Shown here: positions 11,575 through 24,480 of the stretch, in pieces
Position numbering within the stretch: position 1 is the stretch's first letter
Layout of the letters: each line of letters starts with the position of its first letter
Assembly: GCA_963576565.1 (NCBI GenBank)
Contig: OY755042.1
Coordinates: 8,146,372-8,210,371 of the forward strand
Direction: 5' to 3'
DNA: 64,000 bases
Source: Aspidapion aeneum
Taxonomy: Eukaryota > Arthropoda > Insecta > Coleoptera > Brentidae
Program-made: the position numbers and the translations under genes
The notes under the pieces: generated by a model
What the model was told of the DNA's origin: nothing
What the model saw: the letters and a program-made list of their open reading frames with translations, nothing else
Databases searched by the model: none

Positions 11575-14500
11575 TGCATATTATATTATTGCCTTGCCAA
11601 TCATGTCTGCATTTATTTCCTTATAAATTCATTACTACTGAACCGATTTTGAGAAAATAAAAACCATCCTGGTTAGAATTGATTTCTTTTTAAAGATCAT
11701 GATCAAAGTTTATCGCCATCTTACAATTTAGGATGGTGGACAGAATTATACTTAATTCTTCAAAATGGCGTGTTTTTTCTTATTTTCCGAAAATGTTTTA
11801 GTTTTTTTTTTAATTTATAGAAAAGCACTACCTTTTGCCCACACAACGAGGAACAAATTAGTAAAATCGGTATGATGGTTCTCAAAAAATCTATTTTTAT
11901 TTCAACCATTGTTTTACAGATTATACGATTGTATTGCCAATCCTGTTTGCATTTCTTTTCATATAAATTCGTTATTACTAAACCGATTTGAGTGAAATAC
12001 AAAAATCATGGTGAGAATTGATTGCTCTTTAAAGATTATAATCTAATCTTAAAATTTAAGATGTCGGACAGAATCACACTTGATGCAATGCAATCGTATA
12101 ATTTGTAAAACAATGGTTAAAACAAAATCAGATTTTTTAAGAACCATTTCACCGATTTTAGTGCTTTGTCCATTGTTAAACGGGGAAAAAATAGTGCTTT
12201 TCTCTAAATTAAAAAAAAAACTAAAACATTTTCAGAAAATAAGAAGTTTGCCTCTTTGGAGGGTCAAGTATGATTCTGTCCGACATCTTAACTTTTAAGA
12301 TGGCGGCAAATTTCGATTATAATCTTTAAAGAACAATCCATTCACTAAGATCGGTTCAGCAATAATGAGTTTATAAATAAATTAAATTAATGCAGACAGC
12401 ATTGGCAATGCAATCGTATAATCTGTAAAACAATGGCTGAAACAAAACCAGATTTTTTAAGAACTACCGCACCAATTTTACTAATTTGTACCTCATTGTG
12501 CGGAGGAAAAGTAGTGCTTTTCTATAAATTAAAATAAAAGCTAAAACATTTTCAGAAAATAAGAATAAATACGCTATTTTGAAGAATCAAGTATGATTCT
12601 GTCCGCCATTTTAAGTTTTAAGATGGCGATAAATTTTGATCATGATCTTTAAATTCTCACCAGGATGGCTTTTAATTCGTTAAAATCGGTTTAGTAGTAA
12701 TGATTTTATAAGGAAATTAATGCAGACATGATTGGCAAGGCAACCGTATAATATTCAAAACAATGGATGAAACAAAAATATATTTTTGTTTCAACCATTG
12801 TTTTACAGATTATAAGATTGTATTGCCAATCCTGTCTGCATTTATTTCCTTATAAATTCGTTATTACTAAACCGATTTTAGTAAAATACAAAAATCATGG
12901 TGAGAATTGATTGCTCTTTAAAGATTGTAATCTAATCTTAAAATTTAAGATGTCGGACAGAATCACACTTGATGCAATGCAATCGTATAATTTGTAAAAC
13001 AATGGTTAAAACAAAATCAGATTTTGTAAGAACCATTTCACCGATTTTAGTGCTTTGTCCATTGTTAAACGGGGAAAAAATAGTGCTTTTCTCTAAATTA
13101 AAAAAAAAACTAAAACATTTTCAGAAAATAGGAAGTTTGCCTCTTTGGAGGGTCAAGTATGATTCTGTCCGACATCTTAACTTTTAAGATGGCGGCAAAT
13201 TTCGATTATAATCTTTAAAGAACAATCCATTCACTAAGATCGGTTCAGTAATAATGAGTTTATAAGGAAATTAATGCAGACAGCATTGGCAATGCAATCG
13301 TATAATCTGTAAAACAATGGCTGAAACAAAACCAGATTTTTTAAGAACTACCGCACCAATTTTACTAATTTGCACCTCGTTGTGCGGGGGAAAAGTAGTG
13401 CTCTTCTATAAATTAAAATAAAAGCTAAAACATTTTCAGAAAATAAGAATAAATACGCTATTTTGAAGAATCAAGTATGATTCTGTCCGCCATTTTAAGT
13501 TTTAAGATGGCGATAAATTTTGATCATGATCTTTAAAAAGCAATCAATTCTCACCAGGATGGTTTTTAATTCGTTAAAATCGGTTCAGTAGTAATGATTT
13601 TATAAGGAAATTAATGCAGACATGATTGGCAAGGCAACCGTATAATATTCAAAACAATGGTTGAAACAAAAATATATTTTTGTTTCAACCATTGTTTTAC
13701 AGATTATAAGATTGTATTGCCAATCCTGTCTGCATTTATTTCCTTATAAATTCGTTATTACTGAACCGATTTTAGTGAAATACAAAAATCATGGGGAGAA
13801 TTGATTGCTCTTTAAAGATTGTAATCTAATCTTAAAATTTAAGATGTCGGACAGAATCACACTTGATGCAATGCAATCGTATAATTTGTAAAACAATGGT
13901 TAAAACAAAATCAGATTTTGTAAGAACCATTTCACCGATTTTAGAGCTTTGTCCATTGTTAAGCGGGGAAAAAATAGTGCTTTTCTCTAAATTAAAAAAA
14001 AAACTAAAACATTTTCAGAAAATAAGAAGTTGCCTCTTTGGAGGGTCAAGTATGATTCTGTCCGACATCTTAACTTTTAAGATGGCGGCAAATTTCGATT
14101 ATAATCTTTAAAGAACAATCCATTCACTAAGATCGGTTCAGTAATAATGAGTTTATAAGGAAATTAATGCAGACAGCATTGGCAATGCAATCGTATAATC
14201 TGTAAAACAATGGCTGAAACAAAACCAGATTTTTTAAGAACTACCGCACCAATTTTACTAATTTGCACCTCGTTGTGCGGGGGAAAAGTAGTGCTCTTCT
14301 ATAAATTAAAATAAAAGCTAAAACATTTTCAGAAAATAAGAATAAATACGCTATTTTGAAGAATCAAGTATGATTCTGTCCGCCATTTTAAGTTTTAAGA
14401 TGGCGATAAATTTTGATCATGATCTTTAAAAAGCAATCAATTCTCACCAGGATGGTTTTTAATTCGTTAAAATCGGTTCAGTAGTAATGATTTTATAAGG

Positions 14501-16360
14501 AAATTAATGCAGACATGATTGGCAAGGCAACCGTATAATATTCAAAACAATGGTTGAAACAAAAATATATTTTTGTTTCAACCATTGTTTTACAGATTAT
14601 AAGATTGTATTGCCAATCCTGTCTGCATTTATTTCCTTATAAATTCGTTATTACTAAACCGATTTTAGTAAAATACAAAAATCATGGTGAGAATTGATTG
14701 CTCTTTAAAGATTGTAATCTAATCTTAAAATTTAAGATGTCGGACAGAATCACACTTGATGCAATGCAATCGTATAATTTGTAAAACAATGGTTAAAACA
14801 AAATCAGATTTTGTAAGAACCATTTCACCGATTTTAGTGCTTTGTCCATTGTTAAACGGGGAAAAAATAGTGCTTTTCTCTAAATTAAAAAAAAAACTAA
14901 AACATTTTCAGAAAATAGGAAGTTTGCCTCTTTGGAGGGTCAAGTATGATTCTGTCCGACATCTTAACTTTTAAGATGGCGGCAAATTTCGATTATAATC
15001 TTTAAAGAACAATCCATTCACTAAGATCGGTTCAGTAATAATGAGTTTATAAGGAAATTAATGCAGACAGCATTGGCAATGCAATCGTATAATCTGTAAA
15101 ACAATGGCTGAAACAAAACCAGATTTTTTAAGAACTACCGCACCAATTTTACTAATTTGCACCTCGTTGTGCGGGGGAAAAGTAGTGCTCTTCTATAAAT
15201 TAAAATAAAAGCTAAAACATTTTCAGAAAATAAGAATAAATACGCTATTTTGAAGAATCAAGTATGATTCTGTCCGCCATTTTAAGTTTTAAGATGGCGA
15301 TAAATTTTGATCATGATCTTTAAAAAGCAATCAATTCTCACCAGGATGGTTTTTAATTCGTTAAAATCGGTTCAGTAGTAGTGATTTTATAAGGAAATTA
15401 ATGCAGACATGATTGGCAAGGCAACCGTATAATATTCAAAACAATGGTTGAAACAAAAATATATTTTTGTTTCAACCATTGTTTTACAGATTATAAGATT
15501 GTATTGCCAATCCTGTCTGCATTTATTTCCTTATATATTCGTTATTACTGAACCGATTTTAGTGAAATACAAAAATCATGGTGAGAATTGATTGCTCTTT
15601 AAAGATTGTAATCTAATCTTAAAATTTAAGATGTCGGACAGAATCACACTTGATGCAATGCAATCGTATAATTTGTAAAACAATGGTTAAAACAAAATCA
15701 GATTTTGTAAGAACCATTTCACCGATTTTAGAGCTTTGTCCATTGTTAAGCGGGGAAAAAATAGTGCTTTTCTCTAAATTAAAAAAAAAAACTAAAACAT
15801 TTTCAGAAAATAAGAAGTTTGCCTCTTTGGAGGGTCAAGTATGATTCTGTCCGACATCTTAACTTTTAAGATGGCGGCAAATTTCGATTATAATCTTTAA
15901 AGAACAATCCATTCACTAAGATCGGTTCAGTAATAATGAGTTTATAAGGAAATTAATGCAGACAGCATTGGCAATGCAATCGTATAATCTGTAAAACAAT
16001 GGCTGAAACAAAACCAGATTTTTTAAGAACTACCGCACCAATTTTACTAATTTGTACCTCGTTGTGCGGGGGAAAAGTAGTGCTCTTCTATAAATTACAA
16101 TAAAAGCTAAAACATTTTCAGAAAATAAGAATAAATACGCTATTTTGAAGAATCAAGTATGATACTGTCCGCCATTTTAAGTTTTAAGATGGCGATAAAT
16201 TTTGATCATGATCTTTAAAAAGCAATCAATTCTCACCAGGATGGTTTTTAATTCGCTAAAATCGGTTCAGTAGTAATGATTTTATAAGGAAATTAATGCA
16301 GACATGATTGGCAAGGCAACCGTATAATATTCAAAACAATGGTTGAAACAAAAATATATT
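11575..16360. repeat. Tandem array of about 893-bp units (about five units)
   Basis: The block ATGATGCAATGCAATCG-like starts recur at 12080, 12969, 13863, 14756 and 15650 (spacing 889, 894, 893, 894). Each unit holds two related direct sub-blocks about 320-330 bp apart (AATCGTATAAT...AAACAATGG) plus an inverted one, joined by the palindrome TTGAAACAAAAATATA / TATATTTTTGTTTCAA. Short open frames of 64-82 codons repeat with the units and are not genes. Confidence 0.9.
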
Positions 16361-16694
16361 TTTTTAAAAACCACCGAACCGATTTTGCTGATTTGTACCT
16401 TGTTGTGTGTGGCAAGAATACTGATTTAAAAAAATAATGAAAACATGTTCGCAACATAAGAATAAACAAGCACCTTTGAAGGGTACAATTTAATTTCGTC
16501 CGCCATCTTGGATTTTAAGATGGCGGACAAAGCAATATATTTAGCCAAAACTCTGATTAATTCTCTGCCAAGTGCAGTCTGTCCCATTAAAATCGATGGT
16601 ATAGTTCAAAAGTTATAATGAAAAAAAAATTGTCAGGTTTTTTTTGGCCCACCCGGTATATAGTTTTTTGTGGTAATACCTAAATAGACCTTAC

Positions 16695-16804
16695 CTTATT
16701 ACTGGGCAAAATAGTGACTTCGTTGTTCAACCTAACAGGTTTTGAAATTGCCTTCTTGGCAATATTGCTGTCATATACGTCGGAATTTTCCTTGTTGCTA
16801 TCAA
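16695..16804 (-). CDS. Exon 9 of chromodomain gene (residues 479-515)
   Basis: The acceptor CACTTTTAG|TTGATA is at 16805/16804 and the donor AATAAG|GTAAGG at 16695/16694. The incoming G makes Val: VDSNKENSDVYDSNIAKKAI, then SKPVRLNNEVTILPSNK. It looks like a basic linker between the Trp-rich module and the chromodomain. A 5.9 kb fold-back element begins only about 37 bp beyond the donor. Confidence 0.78.
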
Positions 16805-16927
16805 CTAAAAGTGAAAAACCAATATATAGAGTTTTAATACCTACAAGTGAAAAGTATTTGTCTTATTTTACTTTAATAAAAGACTACTAAATACATAAAC
16901 AACATAATTATTTTAAAAGTAACTTAC

Positions 16928-16961
16928 CAAATTCTATAGGTTGGGGTTCCTTCCCAGTAGA
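16928..16961 (-). CDS. Exon 8 of chromodomain gene: 34-nt microexon (residues 468-478)
   Basis: The acceptor TTTATTTTAG|TCTACT is at 16962/16961 and the donor TTTG|GTAAGT at 16928/16927. It encodes STGKEPQPIEF plus one base, and the phase matches both exon 7 and exon 9. Small size makes it less certain than its neighbours. The strong splice sites and the 123-bp intron to the next exon support it. Confidence 0.68.
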
Positions 16962-17001
16962 CTAAAATAAATAAAAACAATTTAGTTGGGCATATCTTTT
17001 T

Positions 17002-17632
17002 TAAGGTGACCCAAGGCCAACACAAAAATAGAGGCCACGACCCTGAAAAAATCAGCTGTTCTCCCGGGGCTGAATTTTACATTGAGTCTTATGGGAGGTC
17101 AGAAGTTTTTTTATGATATTTTCAAAATGGCACTACAGATTTCCGCAAAATTTCAGTGAAATATTCTCAGACACCATCCCGATATTCCACCAAAGATTTG
17201 TAAGGAAGCAACATGATTAAAAGGTTAAAATCTTCAAGATTTAGCATTCCTTATTTTGAATTCAAATTACCCGCCATGTACCACATGCCAACTGTTATAT
17301 TTGACATGTATTTGACTTTGTCATCTGTGATTGTCACATTCGCTTCTGCTTTAAACTTAATTTTTGTGTGAGCTAATGAAGCGGCTATGAAAAATTAGGG
17401 ATTACCATACATTTTAAAAAAATTGTTCTGCCAGAATAAAGTAAAAACAATCTCAAAAACGGCTTTATTTAAAAAAAAATCAAATATTCATGAACCGTCA
17501 TTCCAACTTCAATATTTTAAAGACAATCAGCTGTGTCGTAACATGTCCATCAAAAAAAAATCAGCCCCGGATGTGACGTCAACAAAGTGGAGGATCGTGG
17601 CCCGTCCATTTTGATAGCCCTGGGTGACCTTA
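17002..17632. mobile_element. MITE-like element, about 630 bp
   Basis: Inverted ends of about 43 bp: TAAGGTGACCCAAGGC ... GGCCACGACCCT on the left and GGATCGTGGCCC ... CCTGGGTGACCTTA on the right. Flanks share ATCTTTT, a likely 7-8 bp target duplication as in hAT elements. The ORF at 17423-17614 has no recognisable product. Confidence 0.75.
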
Positions 17633-17639
17633 TCTTTTA

Positions 17640-18160
17640 CACTTTTTACACAAACGACACTCTCAAGAAATAGTTATTATCGTCACAAATACGAAAAGGT
17701 ATAGGTATACATTACCGCACACGTCGGCAAAGATAGTTTTCATAAGAGTTAGTTAGAACCTAGATATTTTCTACAAGCCCATTCTAAAGATAATTCTTAT
17801 TAAAAAATATGTGTTTTAAATTTCAAAACAGTGCTATTTTTTATAAAAAATTTCAGAAAGCTTAGTTTTTTTAAAGTCGAATAACCTGGTAGTGGAGCGG
17901 CAATTTTGACAACCAGAAGTCCAAATAAGATTTTTGAAAAAAGGGCTCAAGTTCATACACAGGAAAAAAAATTAGCCCCCACCTAAAATACTTGCCCTTT
18001 ACCTAAGGCCCCACAAAATTTCACTAGACACTTTGTCTCTCTTTTGTTGTATTCACATTTTTTTCTACTTAAAAAGTATTTTATGGGTAATGTCAAAAAA
18101 TTACATTAGACAGTCAAATTTTAATTTAAATTTTTTTGCAGTGGTATTTTTTTGTATATG
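17640..18160. other. AT-rich intronic spacer, nothing recognised
   Basis: No open frame or repeat recognised. Confidence 0.45.
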
Positions 18161-18190
18161 TATACTTGGGTGTCACATTTAATAAGACAG

Positions 18191-18701
18191 AATAGTAAAA
18201 GCAAAAAAGGTTATTGGTTGTCTTAACAGTATTTTATGGAGCAGAGAGATAAAAAAGAATGTAAAATTTAACATATATGAAACAATGGTGAAAAGCACGC
18301 TGTTGTATGGAATAGAGACTTGTCGCGTAACAGAAAAATACAAAGCAAAAATGGAAAGTGTCGAAATGGATGCAATAAGAAGATCAATGAGAATATTCAG
18401 AACAGATCATATAAGAAATGAGATCATAAAAGAAAGATTGGGAATCGAGGGAAGCATAACGGATGACATCACTAAAAGGCAACTGATATGGTACGGCCAT
18501 GTACAATGGATGAGCGACGAAAGATTACCAAAGCAGGTCCTAGAATGGCAACCAATAGGGCGCAGAAAAAGAGGGCGTCCTAAACTGGAATGGCAACAGT
18601 CAATCCAAAGATCAATGAGTCAAAAAAACCTGACGGAAGATGACTGTCAGGATCGAAGGAGGTGGAGAATAGGCGTCGGACAACGTAGAAAAACGTTCTA
18701 A
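18191..18701 (+). pseudogene. Non-LTR retrotransposon RT C-terminal fragment
   Basis: The frame from 18191 reads DRIVKAKKVIGCLNSILWSR, then VKFNIYETMVKSTLLYGIE, a basic stretch, KRQLIWYGHVQWMSDERLPK, GRRKRGRPKLEW and DDCQDRRRWR. LLYG-E-W-like, RWxGHVxRM and GRRxRGRPxxxW are the familiar end of many insect non-LTR RT proteins. A frame with LGVTFNKTE just upstream (18167-18193) is out of register, so it is frameshifted and 5'-truncated. Confidence 0.8.
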
Positions 18702-18790
18702 ACCGACATAGTACTTTAGTTTAAATTTTAACTTGGGTGGTTAAAGCCTAACCCCCTTTTGTTAAAAAAATACCCAATCAGAAAAATTAA

Positions 18791-19490
18791 ATTTTAGCTC
18801 ACACATATACTATACTATAGTAGTGTGAGCTATGGTGATCCTAATTTTTTCGAGAAGAAAAAAATTGCTCCGATTTCAAAAATTTTTATATATCTTTGCG
18901 TTTCAGATGATTTTGAAACTTTTTTGTTGCGCCGTCTGTCTGTCTGTATGTCTGTCTATAACCACCAACGCGCATAACTCAAAAACCGCTTGCCCGATTT
19001 TAATGAAATTTGGTACCTAGGCTGGGTTTTGGGTCGAGATGGTCCCATTTAAAAATGAACAAAATCCACCGAACACAAGCCAAATAAAAGGGTGGGTATT
19101 TCAAAAATTAGAGTTTATGTAAAAATATGGCGTGTGTTTTATCAAACGAAAGGTAATTGAGTCTGGAGTTAAACAAAATATATTTTAGCTTATTAAAAAA
19201 AAGGGTGGGGGTAAATTTTAAAAATTAGAGTTTAAGTGGAAATATGCCGTGTGTGATATCAAATGAAAGGAAATTAAGTCTGGAGTGAAACAAAATACAT
19301 TTTACTTTAAAAAACGGGGGTAGATTTCAAAAATTAGAGTTTAAGTCAAAACAAGGCTTGTGGGGTATCAAACGAAAGGTAATTGAGTCTGGAATTGAAT
19401 AAAATATATTTCAGTTTTTAGTTATATTAACTCACACGTACGCTATAACTATAGTACCTAGTGTGAGCTTAAGTGCCCATAAATTAGCAG
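18791..19490 (+). repeat. AGCTCACAC hairpin-ended element, copy 4
   Basis: Hairpins at about 18796-18832 and 19432-19468, a (TCTG)n run at 18934-18954, then three tandem AAACGAAAGG units. The outer block is recognisable as GGGCACCTAA / CCATAAATTAGCAGAGTA. Confidence 0.85.
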
Positions 19491-20052
19491 AGTATTACAT
19501 TTGAAAAAAATTGAATCCAACATAAAATAAACCAAGTGTCTAACCCGACCAGTTTAGGAGATATAAAGGAGTGAATATAAAAAAAATATTGTTTGGCCTT
19601 CTGGCACTCAAAATTGCACAACACTGTCCCTTGCCGCTCAACTTTGGAATGCTAACCTTAATTTAAGCATCACTGTGTTCAACAAACAATTTTAGAAGTG
19701 TTTCTCAGAAAAATAAATCAACACAAATTTTTTTGATTAAAAAATTAATTTATGGTTACTTGTACATTTGTCCTACAACTCAAAAGTTTTATTTTATAGG
19801 TTTTTCATCGCTGTTTACTTTTCCTTTTTATTTATTTTTTTAATAATTTGTTTCTAAGCTATATGCTATTAAAACTATTTTTGACCCATCATTAAGTACA
19901 GCAATAAAAATTCCTTGCTGGCATCATCTCCTGTAATATATTTGAAGACCAATGACGTTTTTAGTTTCAGCTACTACTGTTTTTGAAAAAGTAAAAATGT
20001 GTTTTCTGAAATAACTGCATTATATACATTCTATAAAAAAATAAATATTAAA
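19491..20052. other. Spacer between inverted copies 4 and 5, nothing recognised
   Basis: AT-rich, no open frame. Confidence 0.45.
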
Positions 20053-20818
20053 AAAATACTGTGCCAATATATGGGCCCCTAAGCTCACACTAGGTACTAT
20101 AGTTATAGTATACGTGTGAGCTAATATAACTAAAAACTGAAATATATTATATTCAACTCCACACTAAATTACCTTTTGTTTGATACCACACAACCCATGT
20201 TTTGACTTAAACTCAAATTTTTGAAATCGACCCCCACCCTTAAAAAAAACAAAAAACTAAAATGTATTTTGTTAAACTCCGGACTCAGTTACCTTTCGTT
20301 TGATATCACACACGCCATATTTTCACTTAAACTCTAATTTTTAAAATAAACCCCCACCCTTTTTTTTAAATAAATTAAAATGTATTTTGTTTAACTGCAG
20401 ACTCAATTACCTTCCGTTTGATATCACACAAGCCATATTTTCACATAAACTCTAATTTTTGAAATCTATCCCCACCCTTTTATTTGGTTTGTGTTCGGTG
20501 GATTTTGCTCATTTTTAAATGGGACTATCTCGACCCAAGACCCAGCCTAGGTACTAAATTTCATTAAAATCGGCCAAGCGGTTTTTAAGTTATGCGCGTT
20601 GGTCGTTACAGACAGACATACAGACAGACAGACAGACAGACAGACATACATACATACAGACAGACAGACAGACAGACGGCGCAACAAAAAAGTTTCAAAA
20701 TCATCTGAAACGCAAAGATATATAGAAATTTTTGAAATCGGAGCAACTTTTTTTTTCTCGAAAAAATTAGGATCACCATAGCTCACACTACTATAGTATA
20801 GTATATGTGTGAGCTAAA
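20053..20818 (-). repeat. AGCTCACAC hairpin-ended element, copy 5
   Basis: Hairpins at 20082-20124 and about 20780-20815, CTTTCGTTTGATATCACAC units, and a long (GACA)n / CATA run at 20609-20675. Confidence 0.85.
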
Positions 20819-21168
20819 ATGCTTTGGATAAAATGGGTTAGAGTAAAACTTGTAAATTGCAAAACGGCGGCGAAATGTTTGCCTCGTAACTCGATAAACC
20901 ATTTAACTGGAAAAAAAACCTAGAAAAGCATTTCAACTTTTGTTACCTACTAAAACCAAGTTTTAAAAATGATTCCAAGCGTCATTTTTTCAAAATGGCG
21001 TCGCGATCAGAGGATGTTTGAGGTCGCAAATCAGCTGCAGGGTTTCCACGGAAATGTCTGCTACCACTTTTATGAAGTTTAAGTTCGGTAATTGGTCATA
21101 TTTTTAATTATAATCCAAAATGCTATAAAATACTTTTTCGTAGGTTCGGTTCGGTAAGAGGGTTAACT

Positions 21169-21587
21169 CAGCGGCGTAGCGTATGGGGGGCACGGGGGGT
21201 TCGTCGCCCCCCCCCCGCCCCGAGGGTAAAGGCGCCCCATTGGTGGCCGAAGCGCCCTCAGCTTTATTAAGTCGGGCCGGCAACGGCCCATTGAGTGGGC
21301 GCCAAAGGAAACTAACGACATGAGGACCTTTTTTTTTTTGAAGATGTTTGAGAGGCGCCCTTTTTCCCTGTCGACCCCCCTCACATATGATGACCTTTGT
21401 TTTTTTTTGTCGCAAGATTTGTGAGAGGCGCCCGTTTGAGCTGTCGCCCCCCCCCCCCCCCCCCCACACATGATGCTGACCTTTTTTACTTTTTTTTTTT
21501 TCGCAAGATTTTTTTTGAGTTTTGAGAGGCGCCCTTTTTAGCTGTCGCCCCCCTCCCCCCCCGCCCTTTAGGGCACGCTACGCCGCT
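21169..21587. mobile_element. hAT-type MITE with poly-C interior (419 bp)
   Basis: The ends CAGCGGCGTAGCG and CGCTACGCCGCT are inverted and flanked by the 8-bp duplication GGTTAACT (21161-21168 and 21588-21595), typical of hAT transposition. The interior has C11, C19 and C8 runs and repeated GAGAGGCGCCC. The open frames on the minus strand are composition artefacts. A related fragment lies at 4393-4556. Confidence 0.85.
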
Positions 21588-21599
21588 GGTTAACTGCAA

Positions 21600-22000
21600 T
21601 ACTAAAGAACTTCAACCCTACAATCCTGTCCAGTTTTATAACTTCGCGACATTTTGCAATCTGATATATATGTATATGATTATTGAACTACAGTAAGTGT
21701 ACCAACAATGTTTAAACTCAGAAGATATGGACTGTCTCACCATAGGTAAATAATAAAAACAGATACAAAAGAATTAAGGAAACTAAATTGTATAAAAATA
21801 TTTTTAAAAAATTCGAATAAACAGTATTTTTCATAATTTTAAATTGTGGACCGCTGTATATAAATACAGAAATAACTTCAAATTAATTAAAATGCATTTT
21901 CGATGTAGGGTTAGTTCTCAATTGTTTTAGTTAATTTCTAGGGTACCTATCTTAAGAAAAAGCTGCAAAATGGGTATATTTATTAAGTAATAACCACCAC
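21600..22000. other. AT-rich spacer, nothing recognised
   Basis: No open frame or repeat recognised. Confidence 0.45.
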
Positions 22001-22740
22001 AGCTAAATTTTTATTCGAGGATCTCGATTTTCCGGCTTTAGAGTCCAAGATGGCGGCTGCCAAAGTTATGGAAAAAATTACTTCCCTGTTTTAGGAGAAA
22101 TTAAATTAATTTTGATGGATTTAAATTAAGTGAGACCTACTCAATTTAAAACTGTGAAAAATTTGACACCTGTCACTTTAAAACAAACTGGCGGCTTTAT
22201 TTTAAAAAATTAGTTTTTCTTCGGTATTTCCTTTAATTTTTTGCAATATTTGTTTTTAGCGTTCCTATTAAAGCTATTGACCAGCTTATTAAACTTGCTA
22301 AAACAAGAAATATGAGTTAGCCAGGTGACACAAAGATAGCGCTTGATATATCAAATATAAAAGAGGCCTTCATAACCTAGAGATCAAATTTAATTTTTAC
22401 AAAAAAAAATCTGGAGTTTATTAAGGATCAACCCAACTTTTGTAGTATTTATAAAAAGGTACAATTTGATATTTAACATTCAAGATGGCAGTCAAAGTTT
22501 AGATAAATATTTTTTCATTCATGTTTGACAGAACTAGTGTTGCCGTGTAGTATATTAATTTATACTAAATAAAAACCTAATTATATTCATTAACAAAATG
22601 GCAGCATCCTTATTGTTTATTTAGGGTATTAAAATTCAAACTTTTAACAACGGCTGGACTAAATGTTAACATATTATATATTTTTGAAATCAGAAAAAAG
22701 AGCCCTAGGATTAAAATAAATTGGTAAATTTTTTTTTAAA

Positions 22741-23175
22741 TCACAAGCTTTTATAAAATGTACTAAAAATTAAAAAATAATTTTCTAACTTTCTAATATT
22801 ATCATAATAATAAAAGCGATGGCCGACTGATGGAAATTTTGACGATGTTAGCACGATAAGATATCCGTATCAATTAAATATCACTATTTGCAAGAATCAA
22901 TCTAGCAGAAAAATGCAGAGGTACCAAACCCACCCAACCCGACCCAAGATACCCCAGCATTTCTCTGACATAGGTATGGCAATGGCATAACATTGCGGCG
23001 GCACATCAAACATATCTTTGATGACCTGCTATGTTGAATATTCTTTAAGTGTTTAGATCACAAATTTAGATTAACTTATGCTTTGATTTGCGGCCATCGC
23101 TTTTATTATTATGATAATATTAGAAAGTTAGAAAATTATTTTTTAATTTTTAGTGCATTTTATAAAAGCTTGTGA
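22741..23175. mobile_element. Inverted-repeat element, 435 bp (nested)
   Basis: Arms of about 85 bp: TCACAAGCTTTTATAAAATG at 22741 matches CATTTTATAAAAGCTTGTGA ending at 23175. CGATGGCCG / CGGCCATCG marks the inner ends. Nothing coding inside. Confidence 0.85.
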
Positions 23176-23269
23176 CTTAAAAAAAAATTTTTAACAATTT
23201 ATTTCCTACTTTTTAGTCTCAGCTATCTACTCTATTAAATTAAAATATTTGTTCAATAACAGAACAGAA

Positions 23270-24480
23270 GAGTTTATTCTAGATTATAATGAAATCGCTG
23301 ATCGTGAGTTGTTTGGAAACTCATTTTTCTATTGGGGGAAGGAGAGGGTGGGGGTAGAGGTAGAAATATATTTTTTGTTTGGGCTGTATTGCCATCGGAC
23401 GTTTATGCATATACCAAGTTTTATAAAAGTCATTTGAAGTGAAGTGTGTCAAAAACGCATTTTTTATGGAAGGGGGTGGGGGGTAGGGTGGGAGCACATT
23501 TTTTCATTATTGTTGTATTGTCATCGGACCACTATATGTATACCAAATTTCATCCAAATCGGATAATGGGAAGTGTGTCAAAAACGCATTTTTCTATAGA
23601 TGGGGGTGGGGGTAGGAGTGGCAGGATTTTTTTGTTCAATGTTGTATTGTCATCAGACCACTATATGTATACCAAATTTCATCCAAATCGGATAATGGGA
23701 AGGGTGTCAAAACGCATTTTCTATGGAAGGGGGTGGGGGTAGGGGTGGGAGGATATTTTTTTCTTGATATTGTAGTCATCGGATCACCACCAAATTTTAT
23801 CCAAATCGGATAACGGGAAGTGTGTCAAAAGCAAATTTTTCTATGGAAGGGGGTGCGGGTAGGGGTGGGAGGATATTTTTTTCTTATTGTTGTATTATCA
23901 TCGGACCACCAGATGTATACCAAATTTCATCCAAATCGGATAACGGGAAGTGTGTCAAAAACAAATTTTTCTATGGAAGGGGGTGGGAGTAGGGGTGGGA
24001 GGATATTTTTTTAAAATGTTGTATTGTCATCGGACCACTATGTGAATACCAAATTTCATCCAAATCGGATAATGGGAAGTGTGTCAAAAACGCATTTTTC
24101 TATAGATTGGGGTGGGGGTAGGAGCGGTAGGATTTTTTTTTTCAATGCTGTATTGTCATTGGACCACAATATGTATACCAAATTTCATCCAAATCGGATA
24201 AAGGGAAGTGTGTCAAAAACAAATTTTTCTATGGAAGGGGGTGGGGGTAGGGGTGGGAGGATATTTTTTTCTTATTGTATTATCATCGGACCACTGTGTA
24301 TACCAAATTTTATCCAAATCGGATAACGGGAAGTGTGTCAAAAACACATTTTTCTATAGAAGGGGTAGGGGTGGGAGGATATTTTTTTCTTAATGTATTG
24401 TCATGGGACCACTATGTGTGTACCAAATTTCATCCAAATCGGATAATGGGAGGTGTGTCAAAAACGCTTCACAAGATTTG
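23270..24480 (+). repeat. Tandem array of about 125-bp units
   Basis: About nine units, each with ATCGGACCACTATATG, TATACCAAATTTCATCCAAA, GGAAGTGTGTCAAAAACGCA and a GGGGTGGGGGTAGG tract. Units are mostly in the same frame, so short open frames with YTKFHPNRI recur. I see no sign of a real protein. Confidence 0.9.

Larger units (their letters stand above)
10736..16658. mobile_element. Large fold-back element (5.9 kb) with a satellite-like interior
   Basis: The left end TACCAGGTGGGCCAAAAAAA and right end (reverse) TACCGGGTGGGCCAAAAAAA begin inverted arms of about 280 bp (10736-11020 and 16375-16658). They share TTATAACTTTTGAACTAT, GTCCGCCATC and ACAAGGTA-like blocks. Between them lie a hammerhead repeat insertion (11030-11570) and a tandem array (11575-16360). 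It sits wholly inside intron 9. Confidence 0.85.

Noticed and set aside
12080..15844. Five near-identical frames beginning MMQCNRIICKTMVK
   Set aside because: They recur only because the 893-bp unit recurs; there is no domain and differences between units do not look codon-constrained.
21104..21471. Gly/Pro-rich minus-strand frames of 102-121 codons
   Set aside because: They translate the poly-C runs of the hAT-type MITE.
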